Source: Plazaster borealis (lineage: Eukaryota; Echinodermata; Asteroidea; Forcipulatida; Labidiasteridae). From it: a stretch of DNA of 64,000 nucleotides. Position numbers and translations under genes: made by a program. Below are positions 1 to 11,600 of the stretch, one piece after another; the first letter of the stretch is position 1, and the number at the start of each line of letters is the position of its first letter. The notes under the pieces were generated by a model, which had not been told where the DNA came from, did not search any database, and saw only the letters and a program-made list of their open reading frames with translations. The DNA lies in the NCBI GenBank assembly GCA_021014325.1, contig CM037472.1:31768234-31832233 (forward strand). Reading direction: 5' to 3'.

Positions 1-20
1 GCCATGAAATTGGGCCCAGT
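1..20. repeat. Terminal fragment of a GGGCCC foldback element
   Basis: The window opens with the motif ATGAAATTGGGCCC. This is the right-hand end of the foldback family seen complete at 14043-14235 and 50132-50309. Only the terminus lies inside the window. Confidence 0.6.
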
Positions 21-28
21 GCTGTCGA

Positions 29-1571
29 GTGTGGCTGGACCTAGCAGTTTACAAGACTGTGAAAAGTTTGTCGGAACCAAGCCTAGTATCAGAACAATTA
101 TACAAAGAACTGTGTGATATGCTCATTTCACACTTTGGCCCTCAGCGGTTGGTCATAGCGGAACGGTTCCGATTCTACAAACGCTGGATGGAGAGACAGT
201 TGCCCAGTAGGCCTACGCAGTGGAACTACATACATTGGCAGGTCTATGTAAATTTGGCGCATTCCTTGATGATGCACTACGAGATCGGCTGGTTTGTGGC
301 ATTACCAGTCAATACATCCAAAAGCATCTGCTGACAAAAGATGGATTGACTTTCCAAAAAGTTGTTGAAGTTGCCAAAACCCTAGAAACAGCAACAAAAG
401 ATTTGAAGAAAATCAAGTCGAGTGGAGATGGAGCTGCTGATGCAGACTATTTTCCGCAAAGCCAGTAGGCCTACGCCAAAGGCTCGAGGAAAACCTACTG
501 GAGGAAACAGACACAAACCAATAAAGCCACCACATGAGGAAACCCTTTGTAACCATTGCCGCTATGACGTATCGCATCAGTCATGCCTAGCCAAGGAGCG
601 AACCTGTGACAACTGCAAGAAGATTGGACATTGCAAAGGTGTGCAGATCTCCACGTAAACAAATTAGGGCAGTTCTCCAATCAAACGATGATAAAAGTTG
701 CCAAAGAGATGAAAGTGATTTCTTCGTCGGTGCCATTAACCACGAAACGCTGCAAATAGACGATGTTTGGAAACAAAATCTCTACATACATGGCAACTGC
801 GTGTCCTTTCTGTTGGACACTGGTTCGGTGGTGAACATTTTGCCGAACAGGATCTACCAATCCCTCAACATTGTAGACAAGACAGTAAACCGATCATCCA
901 CACACGCCTGTCTGGATTTGTTGGTGGTAAAGCAACACCACTAGGTCCAAACCAGACTGATATACCAGGTGAAGGACAAAACACAGCTGTGTACACACCA
1001 GGGAAATTTCTTGTTGTAGCTGATGCCCTCTCAAGAACACCATTGAAATCAACAGAAGATGGGACTGATAAGTTTACAGAGGAAGTAGAGGCTCACATCA
1101 ACTTGATCACGAAGCACTGGCCAGTCTCTGAAAGGGAAACTAACCGAGACAAAACAGGAGACTGCTCTTGATACTTGATAACAGCTTAACACTAATTTGT
1201 CACATCGTACGTCAAAGAGTGGATGGCCGATGTATACCAAAGATCTTGAATCTGCAAGTGTTCTTCGCTACTGGGAAGAACAAGACTAAATCAGTGTGAT
1301 CATGGAGCAATAAACTAGATTATTGCTCCATGGTGTGATTGATGTCATCCTAACGTATTGTGATCGCATCATAATCCCAGTAAAGATGCGTCAAGACATG
1401 CTGACAAAAATACATGCAGGTCACCAGGGTATCTCCAAATGCAGACTTCGAGCTGGTCAAGCAGTCTGGTGGCCAAGTATTGGCACTGATATAGCTCAAT
1501 ATGTCAAGATGTGTGATCACTGCCAACATAAACAGACGGCCCACTGCCAGACAGTCCATGGCAACGAATAG
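29..1571 (+). mobile_element. Decayed, internally deleted Ty3/gypsy-type retrotransposon (gag-pol remnant)
   Basis: Coding blocks follow gag-pol order but in shifting frames. A gag-like segment (29-334, continuing in another frame at 220-468) includes FGAFLDDALRDRLVCG. A zinc knuckle (about 555-640) has C-x2-C-x4-H-x4-C spacing. An aspartic protease block (606-944) has the LLDTGS active-site motif. The protease then runs (767-1171) almost directly into YTPGKFLVVADALSR, the connection segment that normally follows RNase H, so reverse transcriptase and most of RNase H are missing. A separate block (1323-1571) has the integrase HHCC zinc-binding pattern (GHQG, then CDHCQHKQT) but no catalytic core. 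At least four frame changes make it non-functional. No long terminal repeats were recognised. The protein families are well known; the deletion model is inference from the jump between domains. Confidence 0.85.
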
Positions 1572-1610
1572 CCATGTGTTTTTGGATTGTTACTCGAAAT
1601 GGATCAAAGA

Positions 1611-1830
1611 GGTTTCCAGATGGTTGTCGAAATATTTCGTTCCATTAAGTTATTTACTAGTTGAATGGCCCTAAACATAACATAACCATAGCGTGTAAAC
1701 CACAAAGAGGTTTCCAGATGGTTGTCCGAACATTTCGTTCCAAAGTTATTCACTAGTTGAAGGACCCTAAACATAACATAACCCTAGCGTGTAAGCCACA
1801 AAGAGGTTTCCAGATGGTTGTCAGAATATA
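1611..1830. repeat. Tandem repeat, about 97-bp unit, 2.2 copies
   Basis: The motif GGTTTCCAGATGGTTGTC recurs at 1611, 1709 and 1805. Units of 98 and 96 bp are followed by a partial third copy. The units differ by scattered substitutions and small indels. The array directly follows the retrotransposon remnant and may be part of its former 3' region. Confidence 0.85.
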
Positions 1831-2584
1831 GAGCAGTCATCCAAGCTACACAATTCTGCATTGTTTTCATGCTTATTCCTGCGTGACCAGTGTTGTAACA
1901 CATGCTCGTGACCCTACTTACGCATTTCTCATAATAATGGGGGATAGAATCTCTGGAACAGATTTTCCTGGGACACCGGGACCACACAGCTTCTGTTGTA
2001 CATGTGTGATTGGTTGTAGTACGAGTTTACGAAAATGGATGTTTACATTGTAGTCTTTTTCTGTATAGACCAAGTCTGTAGTGATGAATATTGTGCTGTG
2101 ACCTCTATCATTTTTTTGCCCATGAACCTCAGCAAACGTATACTTGGTTCCAAGTCTGTTATCGTGGTTTTTTGCCTGCCTACTGATAGGCCTATAGCTA
2201 ATACAGTATTGCCTGAATTAGCGCCTCATTGTGGATTAACCCCGACATTATAACCTTCGTTCACAGACTTGGGGAATCTTGTTCGGCTTGTACACACCCT
2301 TCGGTGAATTAGTCTAAAAGTGGACGGAACAATCTGATTGGTCAGAATCGCCAAAGCCTAGGGCCTATAGGATAAAATTAATGTTTAAATTTAACTGTTT
2401 ATACTACTGGAATACAACATTGATGTACATGTAATAAAGAGGTTTTTTCTAAGGACAAGCAATATACAAATAATAGGACCGGAACACTCAAGATGTTCAA
2501 AAAGCTTTTAAAATGTTGTCAGTTACAAAGCTTCTCCCTGTGACGAGTTAGAAACAAGTATAAAAAAGAGAAGAACTGATTAGA
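1831..2584. other. Non-coding spacer
   Basis: No recognisable gene, tRNA or repeat family was found. Short open frames (for example around 2035-2253) lack codon structure or similarity to a family I know. Confidence 0.5.
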
Positions 2585-2815
2585 AAATCGGCGACACAAC
2601 GGACGACGCGACGGACGACGAACGACGGCAAGATGGAATCCGAAACCGCTATATGAAAATCAATAGACTCCTTGCATTTGTCCATTGTTTGTCATCAAAG
2701 ATGGCGGTCAATGACGTCATGTGCAATCCATCTATTGAAAAACAGTCGACGCACGACGTGACGGGCGACGGGTGACGGCACATGACGGATGGTACGACGC
2801 AACACATATTTGTCG
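2585..2815. repeat. Two GACG-rich low-complexity clusters
   Basis: Clusters at about 2589-2630 and 2745-2805 are dense in GACGAC, GACGTGACGG and CGACGG words. The unit is short and irregular. Between them lies a CAAGATGG-type motif, and the whole could be one degenerate element. Confidence 0.5.
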
Positions 2816-2912
2816 TCTTTAGAACACCATACCGGACAAATTAATATGGTGCACCACCACACGAATAATGGTTCCCCATTATTATTTTTTTTTTAATGAG
2901 ATATCCCCCAAC

Positions 2913-3256
2913 TCACAAGGCCGGACGGCCGGACGGCCACTTCAAGGTGAGGGACTACACTTAACTGATTTGGGCTGTTGACCCAAACCAACTGTCACCA
3001 GGGGCACGTTGCCACCTACTCCTGGGGCTGAAACAGGGTTGCCCCCTTTACAGTCCGTATGTAGGCATGGGTATCATCAACTAGGAACCTGGCTGGTAGA
3101 GCAGAATGCACTACCTTCCCAACTTTTACGAAGCAGTTAAGTGCCTTGCTCAAGGGCATGGTGTTACGACCGGGTATCGAATCCACACCCTGCTGCTGAC
3201 AACACCAGAGCTTGGGTCCGGTGAACTAGACCACTCGGCCACGACACGCCACACGC
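2913..3256 (-). mobile_element. tRNA-derived SINE with a conserved central domain
   Basis: On the minus strand the element starts near 3256 with a tRNA-like head: GTGGCCGAGTGGTCTAG is a good A box and GGATTCGATACC is a B-box-like motif. It continues into a central block with CTTGAGCAAGGCACTTAA. That word occurs in central domains of several deuterostome SINE families. A/T-rich tail sequence follows near 2883-2895. The tRNA part has drifted and is not a functional tRNA. The family name is not assigned. Confidence 0.75.
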
Positions 3257-3324
3257 CACATCAACCAATGCTAAACATATCAAATGTTAAAACTCCCTCT
3301 TGAAATTCAATGCTCAGAAGCACT

Positions 3325-3441
3325 GCAGTTGTTGATACAAACTATTTTGAGAAAATATTCCCTTCGAAGATGGTTTAGATAAGTTAATATTTCACCACCA
3401 AAAACCTTTGAATCTGAGAAACGATTCATGCATGGGGAGTC
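3325..3441. mobile_element. Truncated TTAA-type MITE fragment
   Basis: The run from 'ttttgagaaa' through 'ccttcgaag' to 'gaatctgagaaacgattcat' matches, in opposite orientation, the middle of the element at 17820-18241. Both ends are missing and it stops inside the central palindrome. Confidence 0.6.
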
Positions 3442-3479
3442 AAATTCCAAAAAGAAAATCATTTAATTGTTTATATAAT

Positions 3480-3616
3480 TTTCTTTTTGTGATGTCCTTT
3501 GATGTAGGTTTTATGTAAAAATAATCTTTTTAATGCTGTACAATGAACAACAAATTTCATGTGTTTTTCACATGATGATTAAATAAATTGAATTGAATTG
3601 AATTGAATTGAATTCC
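3480..3616 (+). mobile_element. 3' tail of a LINE, ending in AATTG microsatellite
   Basis: A block with 'tttaatgctgtacaatg' and 'cacatgatgattaaataaa' ends in four to five AATTG/AATTGA units. The same block recurs at 48590-48752, and related AATTG tails occur at 25230-25368 and 51400-51487. A short tail repeat at a fixed 3' end is typical of CR1/L2-like non-LTR elements. No protein remnant lies next to it. Confidence 0.65.
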
Positions 3617-3716
3617 ATGCAAAAGTAATACGGTAAAGGCGTGTATATACGTCGCTTGGCCTACATACAAAGCGCACTAATGTATAACACACACACACTA
3701 CGGGGACATTGGGTCC

Positions 3717-4072
3717 TTAAAGGCACTGTACACTATTGGTAAGATCGAAAAACACAAATGTTCACAGATTCACACACAACTTACATGATTTAAAGTAAGT
3801 AGTGGTTGAAAGGGTTCCTTAAAATATTTCTGCCTAAAATGCTATCGTTTCTGAGAAATGAGTAAAACAATAGTTATTATCACGGCGATAGTTTGAAAAA
3901 ACAGAAAACACATAAGATCTCTTTTCACTATTTTCTCGTGATCTCGATGACCAATTGAGCTCAAACTTTCACAGGTTTGTTTGTTCATGCATAATAATAA
4001 TATGTTGAATCACACAAAATGTGGACACTGATTTTGAGCTGTACGGTTACCAAATGTGTACAATACCTTTAA
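3717..4072. mobile_element. TTAA-flanked MITE, 'jacket' subfamily copy 1
   Basis: The element begins TTAAAGGCACTGTACAC and ends TGTGTACAATACCTTTAA, so it has inverted ends on TTAA target sites. Internal blocks (TTCACAGATTCACACACAAC, GATGACCAATTGAGCTCAAAC, CACAGGTTTGTT) are shared with 8039-8384 and 16706-17057. No coding capacity. TTAA targets suggest mobilisation by a piggyBac-like transposase, which is inference. Confidence 0.85.
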
Positions 4073-5648
4073 ATGACGCAGCCATGATTATTGTAATGAT
4101 GACGTCAGGTGAATCGGGTCAATACAATGAATCTGTAGAACACTGACCTGGGGTGAATCAAAACAAGTTAATTTCGTGTAGTCTGACTGATATAAACAGG
4201 AGCTTCAAATCAATCAAATTTACTCGTCGTACGTGACCTATGTGGCGCCCTCTTTCAACCATGCGTATTCAGTGAACATAAACAGCATCTAATAATAGAC
4301 AACGAAGTAGTGCAATACGGTTATAAATTTATCTGTATAAACTTTTGGGAGGTAAAAAACAACTAATAATCATACAGCTATAGTCCAAGGCTATATTGCT
4401 TTGTGCACAAAAAGCTTGGTTATTAAGCACGAATTTGCTCTGTATAGGCTAGTGTACATTATATACAGTCCCAATAACAGCAGATAGAGAAAATAACCCT
4501 AAAAACCTACAGTGAGAACAAAGTGCATCCCTAATTCTAGTTAAAGATTCATTTAAGTTCCCATTGGCATTCTACATTAGTTCTAAATTACCCAAAACAT
4601 TTCCCAACAAAGTTTGAAAATATCGTAATATTTGCAGTAAAGCGGTATTGGATTGTTACACAAGATCGATGTACCACTACTCAACGAATCTAAATGTATA
4701 AGAGCTAGCCCCAACCGAGCTCTAACGACCTGCGTTCCTTCTTTATACAGTTTTGGCTGTTGTGACAAAATCTCGTCCATGGTTAGATCACGAATTATCC
4801 AGGAAAAGGCGATGAAGAAAAAAAATAGCAGTCGCGAAATGTTAACTCAAATAAAACGAATAAGCACATACTTAAAAGCTATCTATTTAATTGTGTATAC
4901 CGATGCTGTTTGTCTACAAAGAACGAGTCTTGCATGTAGTTCGATGGATGGGTCCTCTATTTCGTTTAATTTTATTTCATAAACAAAAAATATGCACTAA
5001 AGCATCAAAGGATCTCTGAGGCCTATATGAAATGGCAACACCAAACCAAACGAACATAGGCCTATTTTATTTTTTATTTTATTTTTATTATTTTTTTTAT
5101 TTTTTTTTATATGGCAATTCACATAAAAATACAAAATTACAAATTTTATACGAAAAGGATAAACTCTTACGAAAAGGATAAACTCTTAAAAACATTAAAT
5201 ATATAAATATATACATCTGGAATGGAAAAACTATAATGACCTATATACTATAATGGGAGAACGGGGATGGGGAAAACAGTTTAGAATATAGAGACAAGAT
5301 TAAAACAAAACGAGCTTGCAGTCTTGCACTAGCAGAGAAGTAGGATAGGGCACCGTTCAGAATAAAAACGCAACAATAAACAAAATGAACGCTAACTATT
5401 TATTATGATAATAAAATGACCATCAGTTTTGATGTTTTACATAATGCATCTCGCTGTCTATCGAAACCACGTGGCCCGGACTCAAAGCCGCGTTAATAGT
5501 CACAACTATAGCGTATTCCCATCATTCGTTTTAACCGATAGCTGATGAGCTACTTCAGTTTACACCAACACCGCATTACGAGTACGTCCAAACAAGCTTA
5601 AAGAGCTGGTATATTCAATGCTGACTTAGACCTGTCATTTAGAAAAAG
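4073..5648. other. Spacer upstream of the TMEM26 homologue
   Basis: AT-rich non-coding DNA with a T-rich low-complexity run at about 5063-5112. The 109-codon open frame at 4653-4982 shows no recognisable motif. The segment just before 5649 should contain the promoter and 5' untranslated region of the TMEM26 homologue, but I could not place a promoter element. Confidence 0.5.
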
Positions 5649-8600
5649 ATGACTCTCATATCTAAATCGAAAGCAATCTTTGTTCGTCTGCTCTTCGGTG
5701 CACACGGGACGTTAGCTGTTATTGTCTTGGCGACCATCACCGAGGTGAAATGGTTCTTGTTTGCGGAATGTTTAGTCCTGGTATCCTTACTGGAGACATT
5801 TGTGACCTTGAAAGTTAACAAACACGCCGAATGGAAATGGTAAGAAATCTACTCTCCCAATTATTCGTATAAATATATATTTTCACGCCAAACTCTACAC
5901 ATCTAAACTATTGAATCATAGCTAGAGTTTGAATATTAAACAAAGACAAGAACAAGGTACCAATCGTCCTGAGAAACATTTCGGTTTGAATTGTAACCAT
6001 CATCGAGTATTTTGTTTTTATTTTCCTAGTGCTCCGTTCTTGTCTGTCATACGTCTCGGAAATGTAAGCGCTGTGTTTTCGAAGACGATTGGGTATCTAA
6101 GAATGGTCTCGTATAATGAGTCGGTTCGAGAATTTGAGAAAATATGTAATGGATATTGGGATTATTCGAGTAGACATGTTTACAAATAAACTATCTGGTA
6201 TCTATAACAAAAAAATGATGGTGGTATTAATCAGCATCTCATTCCCGATCTCTTCACATTAAAAAAAAAAAAAATGTTTTTGTCACTGGAGGGAATAAAT
6301 AGGGTAATTTGACACCGTTTGCAGCCACAGGCCCATAAAACACACTGCAGCACAACTGTTCACTAAGCGTTTGTTCCTCTGAACTAAAGCACTTTCTCTG
6401 GGTGTCCATCAACCTCTTAAGGCAGCTGGAAATTTTGATTAAGATCCGGTAGACAAAAAAGGGAGAAATAATTAGCCGAATGTAGAACTTACTGTATCCA
6501 TTGAAGATGATTGTCAAGTACGGTAATCAAGCTGTTTCAAGTCAGCAAACTCTTCAAAAAATGTGCTCCGGGTTGATTTCTTTGCGATTTTGTTTTCCAT
6601 TTTTAGACTTTTCGCAAAAGAAAGTCCCAAAATCAAATGCACCATCACTATTTTCTTGTAAATAAAAGGCCCTTCAGCTGAACATCTTGTAGATTTATGT
6701 GGGGTTTTTTAAAAGTTATTTTAACGACCATCGAATCCCAGCAACAGAGTTGATTTCCACAGTCACTGTGCACCATACTCTGTAATATTGCCTTGATTCG
6801 AAGACAAAAAGCACTCACCAATGCATTTTTATACCATAATATAAACAAATGCTGTGTATGCTTGGTTTAATTTATTAGCAGCAGGTTTGTTTCTATAATC
6901 ATGAGTCAAAGACATCAATAATAAAATGATCTGCTTTTTTCGAAAATAACACCCATATACATGTCCGCAATGATTATGTCTAAACCCCTGTTTTACATTT
7001 TCGTAGCCGAACAGACAATGGGATTCTGTCAGTGTGGATCTCTCTCAGAATGCCGGATATTTTATAAAATTACGGGGAACGTGACTCTTCTATTATTATT
7101 TTGTATGCACGTTTACAATTAAAATTAAATTGCAAACGTATCCAGATGGCCTAAAACTTGACATGCAGTATTCTGTCATGTGCGTTAACATCTGGCCGCA
7201 ATCTTCAGTGTCTCATTGCAATGATTAAATGTTTACATGTGTCGCATTCTGCTTAATTTGTTTTGTATATGATTAGGCATAATATTCCAGTCATCGGATA
7301 CCATGCGAAACGATTTTCTTTTTACCGAAATCTCTCATTTCGCATACTAATGAAAGCTTTCAGACAACAATATTGAAGTACTCTTTGACATTGTCACATT
7401 GTACGCTATTATTGAATCCTTTAACCTTCCTTGCAAAATTTTCTACTGGTGCAGTTAGAGGGCAGGATAAAATTGTACACTAAAAACACCCGGGTCGAAA
7501 TTGACCGGGTCCTGTGGGGCCTGACCCATTTTGGGGTCATTATGACCCGGACACTGCGTCAGCTTCCGGGTCAGCTTGACCCGGAAGCGCTCGACCCAGA
7601 AATTGGTCGACCTGCGACCTGGAATCCGGGTCAATTTTGACCCAGGTGTTTTTAGAGTGCAGTGGTCAGAGTATACACAAATTTTACAGAATTGCTTACA
7701 GCTATAGATACTTCGTTGGTGTTTTGAAGATTACGCATGTTTTTCTCATCAACAAGAGCAAAACTGTAATATAAACATTTTAGAAATCGAGGTGGTCGTA
7801 ATTTCGACCATAGAGTGAAAACGGTGTATGGGTTTTTTTTCTGAGGATGAACACGTTCATTGTACCGGATTTCGATTAATTGCCGATTGAAACGGAACAC
7901 ATTTAACTGGGCATCTAGCAATATTTTGAAAGAAAAAAAATACAATTCAGAGACATTGATAATGCATAAAGCTGTTTATTAAAAGTGCAACAGATTTATT
8001 TTGTTATTTTTTGTAATACATTATTATTGTTTAATCATAAAAGGCCCTATCAATACACTATCGGTAAGATCGGAAAACACAAATGTTCACAGATTCACAC
8101 ACAACTTATCAAATTTTAAAGTAAGTAATGGTTGAAAGGGTTCTTTAAAATATTTCTGCCTGAAATGCTATCGTTTCTGAGAAATGAGTAAAACAGTAGT
8201 TTTTATCACGCGCGATATTTTGAAAAAAAAAGAAAACACTTAAGGTCTCTTTTCACTATTTTCTCGTAACCTCGATGACCAATTGAGCTTAAACTTTCAC
8301 AGGTTTGTTTGTTCATGCATGTTGCATCACATAAAATGTGGACACTGATTTTGAGCTGTTACCAAAAGTGTACAATACCTTTAACAATAGCTTCATTAAA
8401 CTCTGTTTTAAAAATATGCACCTGATCAATCACAAACAAACAGCACACGGAATGTTTAGGGTTGGTAGTTTTGTTTTACAACGGGACAGGGGCCCTTTTC
8501 GAAACCGTGTCTTCAGCTTCAGCTCCGCGGCTGTAGTTCCATCAGTCATTTAGAAAACATACGCTTTCGGTACGGAGTTTAAAGACACTGAACACGTTTG

Positions 8601-11600
8601 GTAATTGTCAAAGACCAGTCTTCTCACTTGATGTATCTCAACATATGCACAAAATAACAACCTGTGAAAATTGGAACTCAATTGGTCATCGAAGTTGCAA
8701 GATAATAATGGAAGAAAAAACACCCTTGTCACACGAAGTTGTGTGCTTTCAGATGCTTGATTTCGAGACCTCACGCGTGAGGTCTCGAAATGAATTCAAA
8801 TATTTTACTGAGAAATAACGTTTTTTCTCAAAAACGACGTTACTGTAGAGGGAGCCGTTTCTCACAATGTTTTATACTATCAACAGCTCTCCATTGATCG
8901 TTACCAAGTAAGTTTTTATGCTAACAACTATTTTGAGTAATTACCAATAGTGTCCAGTGCCTTTAAAACAGAGGCGAGAGGAGCCTATGGTTGGGCCGAA
9001 GCCACAGTCGTAGTTTCGAAAAGGGCAATTTGTAAATGCTCATACTACTATACTATGCTCTGCACAGCTTGGTAAAAATAGCCTATTCAATGTTCATCAT
9101 AGTTATATTTTATTGCAATTTATAAACTTGTGTGGCACCAGCATATATATTTTTGGCAAACATGTCCATAAAATTTGCTTGAGTGATGGCGTATTAACCA
9201 CTAGATAAAACAAACACAACCAGCAAGTGCAGCAACACGATTACCAATCTTCGACGTGTTAACTGCGTCATCGGCTTTATGCAAATATTTCCCTTGTGGG
9301 TCCTCTTCGTAAGGAAATAGGCCCTGTTTTAATTATGTCACTTCGGGATGTGGCGTTCCGAGATCACTATTTCAAAATCATTATGCAATAGAGTCTGAGC
9401 TATTTCGGGATGTGAGGGGTCGCAGGTTGTCGATCAAGTTTCTGAAAAGTTACACTTAAATAGTTTAGATAGTTGGAGGTGTATGATGATTGGAGTGTCT
9501 TCGAGAAAATTATGTATGAACATGGTTATTGTTAATCTTCCTTTGCAAGGCAATTAAGATTGTGATTACGCTACAAGTCATGTGGAACATAACGTGTCAT
9601 AGAAGATTTAATGAAGTTCATAAATGAGCACTCAAAGTCGTTCAATCCATAATGTCCAAGCACCGATGTGCAATATCCATCACTACAACAATTTGGCATT
9701 GCTGCGGTTGACACTTTATTTTTTTTAAATAGTCTATAAAAGGCTTATTGTTAATTTATATTTTTTCGATTTATAGACCTAGCTCCCTTAATTCAGATTT
9801 TATGAGTTCGTGTTTATGCATACTCGCAATCAACCATCTGCTCAGATAGATATGTTTTTCATCCCCCTTATATGGGCTGCCATTCAAACCAAGGACTTTA
9901 ACAAAAGGGATCGAGGCGTTTCGGCTGAGCGAGGAGGTCCTCGCTTCATTTTCGTGTACTAAACCAATGGGGACGGCTCTAAAGTCCAAACAATGGGAGA
10001 ACAAAGCGAAGTCCTCTATTTATTGGATTAACAAACATGTGAGTGTTGGTGGGCAGGTATACACATTCAAACCGGGGAGCCATAACAAAAGAGGACAATA
10101 GGGTCCCCAGTTGGGTAAAGGTCCCCAGTTGGGTAAAGGTCCCCAGTTGGAAAGTGAGTACAAAACCAATAGGCGCTGTTGCCAAACATAAGGGGGACAA
10201 TAGGAGGTCCCCTATTGCACTACCGGTATGTGAACTTGCATACAGTGATTTTTCCAGTGTTGAAGAACATGATTTTCCTTAAGTGTGCAGAACAAAGGAA
10301 TGTCCACAGGGTGACTGCAACACATTGTGTGTGTATGTGGGTAGGTATCCACATTCAACCCGTGGACCTATAACAAAAGGGATAATAGGTCCACGGTTGC
10401 TATCACAAAGGAAAACATTGTGGTTCACGGTTGCTATCACAATGAGTTGAACAAAGGAGGGTTCACGATTGCCGGTGTGTGTGTGTGAGCGTGTCTATCC
10501 ATTTAAACCGAGGACTTTAACAAAAGGGATCCGGGTGTTTGACAGAGCGAGGACGTCCTCGCTTTGTTTTTGTGTACAAACCCAATGGGGACGTCGCTAA
10601 AAAAAACTATGTCCAAACAATGGGAGAACAAAGAGAAGTCCTCGGTAAGCGGGATTTACAAACATGTGTGTGTGTGGGTAGGTATCCACATTCAAACCGT
10701 GGACCTATTACAAAAGGGATAATAGGTCCACGATTGCTATCACAAAGGAAATCATTGTGGTCCACGGTTGCTAACACAGAGAGTTGAACAAAGGAGGGTC
10801 CACAATTGCCGGTGTTTACACACGTCTGTGTGTGTGTTGTTTTAAATTCCTTAATCCCCCCCTTCCCATGGGTGAGGTTTGTCCTTGGTATATTTTGATT
10901 TTTAATTGGCGGCCATTTTGAATTCCAAGAGTACGTTCATGCAACTCCCCCTCTACAGTGTTATTTTCCATATTGTCATCACCATGTTATATTGGTGGTT
11001 TCCCATGCTCTGTTAATTGTAACGGGAATACTCAGCCAAACTTGCACGCAGCGGGATATGAGAGCGAATAGTCACCGTCAACTGGGAGCAAACAACGGGT
11101 GCAGCTGCGTCTCCGTGCCCGGTGAGATAAGAGTCGCCTGATGAAAGCTTAAGGAGGCTTTAAAAACGTTTAGATATTATTGAGTTAGAATAATAACCCA
11201 TGAATTATCATCTACAAGACTGTAAAGGGGTCATGGAGCCAAACACGCTGGGAAGGTATTTCGTCAAAAATGTTGACATTTCAAAGAATGTTTTGTTTAG
11301 CAATCTATTTTCAACAAACACTTAAATACAAACAATTTAAATGATGTAATGATTGCCTCGGAGACAAAGAACAACACCGTATCAATTTGTTGTTTTATCC
11401 TAACGCACCGATGTGACCAGCGCTGTCGGCCTAAATCCAGTGAGTTCCGGTTCCTGTGGGAAAAATCCATGCAACTTGGAAGGGATTCGACTCCTACATT
11501 GAATTTCATTTAATAGCAAATGTCATAACTAACACCGGGACCCAATTTCATAGAGCTGTTAAGCACACGTTTTGTGCTAACTGAGCGAGTTTCCATTTCA

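Noticed and set aside
4653..4982. 109-codon open frame as a small gene
   Set aside because: No motif, no splice context and no family resemblance; AT-rich spacer.
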